Notes under the pieces: model-generated | What the model was told of the DNA's origin: nothing | The model's input: the letters and a program-made list of their open reading frames with translations, nothing else | Database searches by the model: none | Translations under genes and position numbers: made by a program | Shown here: one piece after another, positions 55,602 to 64,000 of the stretch | Position numbering within the stretch: the stretch's first letter is position 1 | Layout: each line of letters opens with the position of its first letter | DNA from: Alviniconcha marisindica | Taxonomy: Eukaryota; Mollusca; Gastropoda; Provannidae | Assembly: GCA_018857735.1 (NCBI GenBank) | Contig: JABMCL010001558.1 | Coordinates: 259,001-323,000 of the forward strand | Reading direction: 5' to 3' | Length of the DNA: 64,000 bases

Positions 55602-55701
55602 ATACCATGAAAAAGGCCTCTGTGTGTGGCACAAGTGTCAAGTGCAGAAACAGGTAGGCACTTGACACTTGTGCCACACACAGAGGCCTTTTTCATGGTA
55701 T
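55602..55701. repeat. Perfect 44-bp inverted repeat with 12-nt loop
   Basis: Arms 55602-55645 and 55658-55701 are exact reverse complements (ATACCATGAAAAAGGCCTCT at the outer end, AGTGTCAAGTGC at the inner end) around AGAAACAGGTAG. It lies in the CAPN15 5' intron, ~280 bp upstream of the coding exon, next to a G-rich stretch. Confidence 0.95.
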
Positions 55702-55804
55702 CACAGCCACAGACTGCCAGACACAAAATGGCAGCATTCATGGAGAGGGCAATAGAGAAAGGGGTAAATGGGGTGGGGATGGGATTGAAAGGGGGGGGGG
55801 CAGA

Positions 55805-55990
55805 CAACTCCTTGTGAGATGAACTCCTTTGTGAACTGTTTGTTTGGCTTTACAGTTTGTTTTTTATTCATCAAGTTTTAGTCGCCTTGTATTTTAAGAC
55901 AACTCATTGTGAGATGAACTCCTTTGTGAACTGTTCGGCTTTACAGTTTGTATTTTATTCATCAGTTTTTAGTCGCCTTGTAGTTTAAGA
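55805..55990. repeat. ~90-bp tandem duplication
   Basis: Two units with GTGAGATGAACTCCTTTGTG and TTTAGTCGCCTTGTA. Confidence 0.9.
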
Positions 55991-56819
55991 ATCGTTGTGT
56001 GAACTTTGTTTTTACCCATGTTCAGTTGTAAGAAATAAACCCCGAGGCAGGCAGTAGCCAAAGATTTGGGAATTGTAAGCTAACTAGTTCTCTTTATTTT
56101 ATTTTGTTTGTTTTATATTTATATAATTGCTGCTCTTATTAGTCTTAAACAGTTAAAGGAATAAGTTAGTGTTATTAATTGACCAATACATACATGATAC
56201 AAGCATACATGTTATATCTAATGCACTAAACTGGGCCTGTGGAACTTAACTTACACATGGTGACATGTGATTTGACCCAGATGCACAGTTTACGCTTAAC
56301 ACTATAGTATCCATTACACTTTTAAGTTTTACAGCACCAGAAGTTGGTCAGTGCATCATTGCAACTATGTGCAAGGCCAAAGAAAAGGGAAATTGTCCAT
56401 AATAATAATAATAACATAGCACATGAATATATATTATATATATTATATATATATATCATTATATGTGTATATTTTTTTTATAAGAAACTCATGGTTATGT
56501 GCCTTTGATTTTGCCTGCGTTGCACTGTGAGTGTGACTTTGGCCCTCTGGGATACCATCAACCAAATTTACTCCCAAGCTTGGCCCCCTATACCTTAATA
56601 AAGTATGAATTTAGGCTTGAAATATGTAAGCATATCAAACTGAAGAAGTACCCCCCCCCCCCCGGTTTGAAAGTACATATGCATCACTGAAACTCGTCCC
56701 CCACCCACCCCCCCCCCGCACCCCCCAACACGCACACACAAACCTCAACACCACCACCACCCACACAGAGCTGTTGTGCCCGTGGATAAAAAATCAAAAT
56801 ATGCCAAAACAGTACGTAC

Positions 56820-57150
56820 CTTATGCGCCAATAACCGCAAACAAAACTCTTATCCTGGCAGATACACACCTTTAACAACGCTTGACAGACACACTGAGAC
56901 ATGTAAAACATGAGTTATACCACACCTGTGTAAAACCCCTAAGCAAAAGATCAAACAGAAACTACTCCGTCACGCACCAATCGGAGTGTATCGGATTCGG
57001 AGCGCACAGTCTGTATTCAACATATGTAGCCCCCACAATTTTCCAGTCATCAGCTACACTACCATTGCCAAAACAGTCGGTATTAGCGGATTACAACGCC
57101 TACGAAAATTGAAACTCTAAATGACATCGCTGTGCCACTTAATCACCTGT
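56820..57150 (-). other. Likely CAPN15 non-coding first exon
   Basis: A strong donor, AAG|GTACGT on the minus strand at 56820, lies about 1.5 kb upstream of the acceptor that precedes the CAPN15 ATG. The interval 56.82-57.15 kb is unique-looking sequence. The 5' limit is a guess. Confidence 0.4.
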
Positions 57151-57468
57151 CACACGGAAGCGGATTTCTCTGTGTTGGTCCTGTGCGTCACCGGCGGTCA
57201 CAACACACCATGTGTGGATATTTACTGCGTAAATGTTACAACAAATGCCATTGGTCGGAGCGAAAACATCTAACCAATCTGCGAAGAGTATACGAAATCG
57301 TGTAGATATAGGAAATTAGCTAGCGCACTTGGCCATGGCAGGATCAAACTTCCTGTTTCACCAAACTGTGGAAAATGCAAACGACCACTGAATGCCTTTC
57401 AGTCGCTGAAAGACAGCCTAATGTGTTTTCTCAGACTAGGAGACAAGATTAACAAGCGACTGGGGGCC
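57150..57468. promoter_or_regulatory. Shared CAPN15/GAB-like bidirectional promoter interval
   Basis: This is the space between the inferred CAPN15 first exon (minus) and the GAB-like start codon (plus). It is free of tandem arrays and richer in CG dinucleotides than flanking introns. Promoter activity is inferred from position only. Confidence 0.45.
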
Positions 57469-57561
57469 ATGAATAAGCCGACCAATGTTGTTCACAGCGG
57501 GTGGATGACCAAATCCCCTCCGGAACAAAAACTGCAGTCGCCACTCAAGATTTTTCGCGCA
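57469..57561 (+). CDS. GAB1-like: GAB-family adaptor, first coding exon (rest off window)
   Basis: GRB2-associated binder docking proteins link receptor tyrosine kinases to GRB2, PI3K and SHP2 and reach membranes through an N-terminal PH domain. This exon encodes 31 residues containing NVVHSGWMTKSPPEQKL, very close to the first PH strand of GAB1 (VVCSGWLRKSPPEKKL), and ends at a good donor A|GTAAGT where the vertebrate gene also breaks. I saw no second PH exon up to 64 kb, so intron 1 exceeds 6.4 kb. An in-frame ATG at 57421 would add 16 residues; 57469 gives the length closest to known GAB proteins. The last residues (SPLKIFRA) do not resemble the usual KRYAW, so the exact donor could differ. 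Family call is fairly sure, paralogue not. Confidence 0.75.
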
Positions 57562-59387
57562 GTAAGTTTCCGTTTACCCTTCAAGATAACTTCGAACTGG
57601 CTTCAGACCAGTCTCTGTCTGACTTCCTGCTCTCCCGAGACTGTACTATGTGAGCAGAGTGACAGCATACTTGCTTATGTGTTTGAAACAGGTGTGTCGT
57701 TGACGGAAACATGTACAGCAGTGTAAAGATTTGACCTCATTTTTTCTTGGACGCCTGCCCCAAAACATATTGGCCACACCCCCTTTTCCGCTATTTAGTT
57801 GTAGGATTTACTTTGCTACCAGCGTATACAATTTTTGGTACTTTCGATGGAACAATATAAACTGAAATTAGCTTTAGAATACTCGGCTCGTCAAGGATGT
57901 GGCATAGCCTTCCAATGTTTATGAAACTGGGTGCAACACAAGAACAAACAGAACAACGTTTTGATTTATTATCAAAGATTCAAACAGAGTTCTTAACTTT
58001 TTAAAACGATCAGTACTGTAGTAGTATTGTTGCTACTTTAGTCTCAGTTCTGTTTGTTGCATAAATTTCTGTGATTTCAGTTTCAGTTTCAGACTCGCTC
58101 CAGTATTTTTGGTTTACAAACAGACAATTTCAGAAGAACTGAAACTGAAAATGGACATTTTGATTTCCAGTTTATACTGGGGGAAGCCATTGTGGGTATA
58201 TTACACTATTAAACTTATTTTAAATATTACAATGTATAACATAATCTTTGAAATCAAAACTGCGCCATTGGCCATTATGTTTGTCTGCATTTCTGCCTCC
58301 AGCATGGGTGTTCTCTTTATTAAGTGGTCTCTTTATTAAGCTATCAGTTTTTGCTTCCAGGCGTTGATTTCATTGAAAAGACCATTTACCTGTGACCAGT
58401 CTAGATTGGTAAACTGGTTCAGAAATGGTGAATAAAAAATGAATAATGCATGCATACATTATTTACTTTAAAAAAAAAAAAGGAGAAGTGGAACAGTGTA
58501 AAAAGAAGAAGAAAAATCAAGTAACATTCAAAAGGATGGTAGAACAGAAGTCATCTGTTGATATATCAAAGAACATTTTAATGGTAATGTTGTCATTGAG
58601 AGTGTAGTTTAACTTTCACATAATATGTCTTTCTGTGCCCTCCAAAGGATGGACCTTTAAAATAGAAGAATGAAAAAAAAATCATCTTTTTTTGTTGTTG
58701 ACATTTATGACATTCCACTTAGCCCTGACACCTCAACATGCCAAGTTTGATATATAGATGCCCCTGAGAGTTTTGTGCTTAAAATAGAAGACAGGGACTA
58801 CACTTAACCTGCACCTTGACCTTGAAGATAGCATTCCAGGCTTTGGGGGCAACACTTTGCCTTAGGATGAGCATGACCATGCTCAGCATGCAGCAAGTGT
58901 GGCTGCAAAAAGTCTGGTGGTTCACTTGGTATGTGACAGAGTGTGTGGATTTGAACCGTCTTCACAGTGAGAGTGTGACCTCAAGGATGAGCAGTTGATC
59001 CAGACATGCTGTACAGCACCCCAGTGTGTGGTCATGCACAGTCATTCCAAGCTTTGCTACCCATGACAAAAGCTGTGCACAGCATTTCTGAAATATCCAG
59101 AGCACACAGGCAGCTGAACAAATAGGTGGAAGTCGTTCCCCCCCCCCCTGCACACTCACACACATGAGCACACACACACACTCATTCACATACACACTCA
59201 CATTTACTCACTCACTCACTCACACACTCTCTCTCTCTCTCTGTTAGAGTCTTACTGATTCACTGGCTAACTCGCACCATTTTGAAGGTTACAGGAGAAA
59301 CTGAAGTGAAAGTTACATAATTTGTTTAATGTTTTGAGTGTGAGACAAGACTGATTCAGTTCTCTTCCTGTCAGCTTGACTCTTTAA

Positions 59388-59900
59388 AGGACAAGTCCAA
59401 GGTTAGGGGTGATTTTTGACACGATTTCCGTTAAAGCTTACTGAGAACGATGATGTAGGTGAAACTGTGATCTGAGGGTTTTAAATGCACGAAAAAAGGC
59501 ATTTTCTGTCAAACCGAAAGCATCGCCATGACGCCCAAATCATGTGACCATGGGAGCTCGTGCATTGTTATACCTGGGGTCGTATGCGAATTGTTACAGT
59601 TCGCGGCAACACAGTAGGCCGGCATAGTTAACTTTTTTGTCGACCACACGCATACACAGTTTACTGAAGAATCTAAGATGGCAACCGCACTGACTCCCCA
59701 GACTGACGTCACTTCCGGGAAAGTCACGTGACTGATGGCGAACCCGAGACTGTAGTCTTGGCCAGCCTACAGAAAATAAAATCGATTAAAATAAAAACCC
59801 AATTAAACATTTTTTTATTTCATTAAATCTGAAACTAGTGACTCACTTGTCAATCATTTCGATGGTCATTTTGCATACTTGAAAACCTTGGACTTTTACT
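59388..59900. mobile_element. TTAA-flanked element with THAP fragment, copy 2
   Basis: Second copy of the 46.5-kb element, bounded by TTAA at 59384-59387 and 59901-59904. It lacks ~318 bp in the middle, removing the second half of the THAP finger and the plus-strand frame. It keeps the first half in frame, MPAYCVAANCNNSHTTPG, where copy 1 is two bases short. Confidence 0.72.
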
Positions 59901-60580
59901 TTAACTAGTTTAAGTCTTATAGTCTAAATAAGTATAATCTGGCCTAGTCAAATGTCACTGGGAAAGTCCCCACGTCTCCCTCACCGGAGTAGTTTCACCA
60001 CAGTACAGAGGAGTGCCTGTGATAGGTATTAGTTATTTTAGTACTATTACACAGTAACAGAAAAGGAAGAAGATTACAACAACGACAAAGTAAATTTGAT
60101 ACTAGGAAGAAATTGTCAGAGGGGTAGGGGTAAGTAATGGTGTGTGGTATGTGCAGTGGGGGTTGGAGGGAGTGCTACTTTGAGTTTAAGTACAGTACCA
60201 GTGCATTACATGGCTACTTTGCATATGTACTGGTAGCCAGCTGAAGGACAGTTGTTTCCTGGCTGAGGTGGTGTTTTGTGACAACAGTACAACTTAACAG
60301 TAATGGCAGTTGGCATAATGGAAAAAGTTGACATGCAAATTTACCAGTACTTGTGGTTTTCCCACTGTCAAACAAGAGTAAGACTTACACAGGATTTAGC
60401 ACACAGGAATCAATAGGTGCAAAGCGGCATAATGTATACATGTATGCAAATCAGGCACATCACTGATTATCAGTTCCATACGTTTTCCTCTTTCAAAACC
60501 GCCCTCTAGACTCACCTGTTCAGTAACACTTTCAAAACTGTCTTTTTCACAGTCATGTCTACAACTTCTGTGAAGCCCTG

Positions 60581-61385
60581 CATCAAGAATTCAGCCAAGA
60601 TGACCAATAGAAGAATAAGCAAGTAAAGCTCCAATTTAAGTTTGGTTCATGCCCCCTACTCCTCCAAGTAATCTTGACCCCCTAGCAATTAAACAGAATG
60701 TTAAAAATAATCAACTTATAAAACTTACCTCAAATAAAGAAACTATTAAAAAAAAGAGGTGCAATTTTTTATCAGGTTGCTAAAAGAAGACAGGATAACC
60801 AAGGAAGCCCTGCTATTACTCCCAGAAACCAAAAATGGAAAGGAAAAACACCCATCTTTAAACCTAATCCTGATCTAATAAGTATTAATCTAAGAAAAGA
60901 CCATTGAGTCATAAAATTAAAATTCTCTCAGGAAAAAGAAAGTCCATATGTGCCCAAACTACCAAATAATAATAAGCTGGATCCAAGAGCCTGAATTACA
61001 AAATACTTAACAGCAGACTCTCTCTGATATACTTTTCTGATACACTAAAAGAGGTAAAACCCCAAGTAAGTTAATTTCTAAGCCAGCTCAAACCCCTAAA
61101 AAGACAAACATTTGAAATAACCATTATTTTTAGTTCAAATGGCGATTTTTAATACCATTTACTCTTTGTACCATATCTTCATTTCTCTAGCTTTATATTT
61201 GGGTTTTTAAAATATAACACCACCCCTGTCTCCCCTTAGTGATTCTAGGTCTAAGTAAAAAAGAATTTAATTGTGCAGCTTTTGGCCAGTTTGTACCTAT
61301 TAACCCAGTAGAAAGCAGGGAATAAAACACTAATGGGTTATTAGCAACCCAATTTAGCCTTCAACAAAGGCACATCTAGCATTAT
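60581..61385 (-). pseudogene. nad2: NUMT: mitochondrial nad2 with tRNA-Ser(GCU)-like segment
   Basis: With the invertebrate mitochondrial code (TGA=Trp, AGA=Ser, ATA=Met) the minus strand reads as NADH dehydrogenase subunit 2: EINLLGVLPLLVYQKS, VKYFVIQALGSSLLLFGS, LGLKMGVFPFHFW, LLLATW then KIAPLF, GGVGGMNQT and ALLAYSSIGHLGW, in the correct order. It is disabled: TAA at 60771-60769 and 60638-60636, and at least two frame changes (near 61.02 and 60.74 kb). Just upstream on the same strand is a tRNA-like stretch with a GCT anticodon at 61345-61343, fitting the trnS1-nad2 order of caenogastropod mtDNA. Flanks are nuclear. Edges are approximate. Confidence 0.88.
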
Positions 61386-62189
61386 ATATAATTCTGTGGC
61401 GGTTTTTACTTTCAAAAATTAATATTTCTCCAGCTGCTCCAGATTTGGAGCTCATATTGTTTCCACTGACTGTGATACTGACCAATTATGAACGCACACA
61501 CAAAGCAACAACAAGACAGAGTGTTTGAAACAGATTTTATTGACCCCCCATTTGCGCACATTTTGGCACTAAGTCATATACAGCTCAAGTCATTTGTCTG
61601 GCAGCTATTTAACCATCAGTAGGTTCACTGAATCCTGGCCAGCAGCTGGTTTGCAATCAGATCAACGGTGTGGAGTTTATGATCATTCCTTTCAAATTTA
61701 AGTTTCATTCCATTAAGACATGATTGATGATGGGTACAGAAATAGGTATGTCAGTGAGGTCAACTAGTTATGAGCCTTTAAATCTGATGAGGTTGTAAAT
61801 GTATGTGTGAAGCTGTTCACTCTGCCATGTATTTTTTTTTTATTCATATGTTTTGTATACATGTAGACTGTACATTTTGCCAGCTGTTTTGCACTACTCT
61901 ACTGATAAGGAAATAGTAAGTAAACACAGAAATAAATAAAAAGGATTGTTTAACTTTAAACAGCTGTCACGAGCCCCACTTTCATTTAACTGACTGCCAG
62001 TTTTGCAGTTTCAGTTTTCAGTGTTAATTCCAGAAAATGTATTAAGCACTGCATTTTTTCACACTCAGACTTGGAATCACATACTACTACTAGCTAGCTG
62101 GACCTGATCATAGTAAGTAAACACAAAAATAAACTTAAAAAAAACAACAACACAAAAACACACTGTAAACTGGGACCGACTGTCACCAG

Positions 62190-62485
62190 TGAGACTTTCA
62201 ATGGTTTCATTTAATTGACTGCCAGTTTCGCTTTTTCAGTTTTCAGTGTTTAGTCCCAGAATGATGCATTAAACAATAATTTCCTCAAAGTCATGGTCAT
62301 ACTCGGAAGATACTACATTACTAGCTAGAGAAAATGATGCATTAAACAGTGGGTTTCCTCACAGTCATACTCAAAAGATACTAGTACTAATACTAGCTAG
62401 ATAAAATGATGCATTAAACAGTGGGTTTCTTCACAGTCATGGCCATACTCAGAAGATACTACATTACTAGCTAGATAAAATCCTG
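62190..62485. repeat. ~70-100-bp array, three to four units
   Basis: Units of AATGATGCATTAAACAGTGG plus GATACTACATTACTAGCTAG in the GAB-like intron; a weaker related stretch lies at 62.0-62.1 kb. Confidence 0.8.
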
Positions 62486-63934
62486 AGGCACTTAGTGTAA
62501 GACCTGTTGAACTGAGTTATGTCAACTAGCTTGTGATTCTCTCTCTGCCAAGTAACATGGCTGTGGGTGTATTCCGATGGTGGGAGTAGCTGCGTAATTA
62601 ATTTAAGGTACCTGAGAACCCACATACCTCTCAACGATTTTCTCTTTATCGGTTAACCCCTTTACTTCTTAACCCCCAACCGTTTTTTTCTTTTCTGGAT
62701 TGGCTGTTGGTGTACACAAGAAGTCTTTGTAAATTTTAGTAATATATTTTAGCTTAAGTTTGTTTTGAGCTAAGAAAGAAAGACTATATAACACCTGCAG
62801 ACAAGCGTTGAAGCTGTCTTATCAATGAACGTTGAAGTGTGTAGCTTGCTGAACCAATACTGAAATGTACACCTGGCAGTGAATATGTTAAAGCCTGGAG
62901 TAGGTCAGAGTAGATGGGTTTTTTATGCTTTGCCAGGAAGTGTGTTATTGTACCAGTTTCTTCCTCCTAATGCATTTTACTTCCTAATGTTCTCCCAAGT
63001 CTGTTCTGATAATTATATAAAGTGATCTGTTCAGTAAACAGCGAGTCAGACATTTACTTTTGATTAATTAGTTAATTGTGTTTCACCAGACCTTGACATT
63101 ATCTTCATGCTTGCTGAACATTAAATATTCTGTCTACCTGCACCCCCCCCCCCCCCACACACACACATCTCTCCCTCTTGGGATGTGTTGAACATTGTCA
63201 CAAACATGGATAATCTTGTATGGTACCCAGATTGTTTGGATAGCCAGAAATAATCATAACAGCCATGTAATATATATTGATAATTATTACTCTGCTCAAA
63301 GTTGTGTTTAACAACACTGACGTTTTTTGTTGTTGTTGTTTGTTTTTTAAGTTTCTGTACTCCAAGCAGTGTTGGACAGGCACAAATACTGACCATTTCA
63401 TTTTACCACAAGTTGTGTTGCAGATAGTCACAGTTACATTATATTGCTGGACCATTACTGTGAGGTTCGTTACTGTTAGACACTTACCGACCCTGTTCAC
63501 GGCTCTTGAACAGTGCTGGCTGGACACACACTCCGAGCATCGCTTTCCAGCATCTTCCTCCTTGTTGGAGGAAGGCTGTATACCAGTACTTGCAGTTTGT
63601 GTTGGACCTTGTGATAAGCAGTTATATTAGACCCTGACCCACAGTAGGATGCGACTGACTGATTAATTGACAAGATTGAACATCAGTTCTGGAGAGTTAC
63701 TATGAGGGGATCGGAAACTCTGGAGGCTGGACTTGGAGATGAGGCTGCATCATCACTGACAGAGGAGTGCATGATGATTGCACTAAGATGGCCCACACTG
63801 TCAGACCTTTCGCTGTTCAATACCTGCGCAAAGAGAGGATTTGCGAATTATCCCAGGCTGAATGCGAGGGCTTAGCTCACCATGACAGTTCAGCAACAAA
63901 AATCGTCTTGCTCAGTGTTAGCGACTGACCTCTA

Positions 63935-63960
63935 TATATATATATATATATATATATATG
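63935..63960. repeat. (TA)n microsatellite
   Basis: Short AT run near the right edge. Confidence 0.9.
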
Positions 63961-64000
63961 TCAGCGCCCTCCGAAAGGTTCAGGTACTAATATGACTGTA

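Larger units (their letters stand above)
57562..64000 (+). other. GAB-like intron 1 (to window edge)
   Basis: No further PH-domain exon seen. It contains a Kolobok-like element copy (59.39-59.90 kb), a mitochondrial DNA insert (60.58-61.39 kb), a three-unit tandem array (62.2-62.5 kb), C and AT runs. A reverse-strand AATAAA near 61.53 kb could mark an unrelated transcript end, without supporting coding sequence. Confidence 0.5.

Noticed and set aside
55602..55701. microRNA precursor at the 44-bp hairpin
   Set aside because: The stem is perfect and longer than a typical animal precursor, with no mismatch or bulge pattern; no evidence of processing.
60581..61385. Functional nad2 gene
   Set aside because: In-frame stops even in the mitochondrial code, frame changes, and nuclear flanks; it is a NUMT.
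63277..63630. 117-aa frame near the right edge with many Cys/Leu/Val
   Set aside because: No recognisable domain, low-complexity start, and nothing adjoining supports an exon.

Overview
The window looks like nuclear DNA from a gastropod mollusc, probably a caenogastropod. Genes are intron-rich and protein-level similarity is animal-like. There is abundant (CA/TG)n, and a nuclear copy of mitochondrial DNA at about 60.58-61.39 kb has nad2 next to a tRNA-Ser(GCU)-like segment, an order found in caenogastropods. The species cannot be named from the sequence alone.

Four protein-coding genes are arranged as two divergent pairs. (1) 0.5-15.7 kb, minus strand: mitochondrial cysteinyl-tRNA synthetase (CARS2), 11 exons visible, last exon(s) off the left edge. 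(2) 16.1-20.7 kb, plus strand: an ING1/ING2-type inhibitor-of-growth protein, 4 exons, 262 aa, complete. Its start codon is 404 bp from that of CARS2, and the two share a bidirectional promoter region. (3) 36.6-55.3 kb, minus strand: calpain-15 / small optic lobes (CAPN15), 12 coding exons, 1058 aa, all splice phases consistent, six RanBP2-type zinc fingers and an intact Cys-His-Asn triad. (4) 57.4 kb, plus strand: the first coding exon of a GAB-family adaptor (start of its PH domain); the rest of the window to 64 kb appears to be its first intron.

Between ING and CAPN15 (20.7-36.5 kb) lie their 3' UTRs and intergenic sequence with repeats; no further coding exon was recognised there. Introns are dense with microsatellites, minisatellites, MITEs and SINE-like elements.

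The most striking observation is that at ten exon-intron junctions of CARS2 and CAPN15 the intron carries a tandem array whose repeat unit contains the splice site itself plus about 5-50 nt of the exon. The array starts at the real junction and runs into the intron, giving rows of decoy donors or acceptors. No such array was seen in ING. Other observations are conserved CARS2-ING head-to-head linkage (the human CARS2 and ING1 genes are arranged the same way), a TTAA-flanked element carrying THAP-domain fragments (Kolobok-like), a nad2 NUMT, a perfect 44-bp hairpin in CAPN15 intron 1, and several MITEs with readable target-site duplications.
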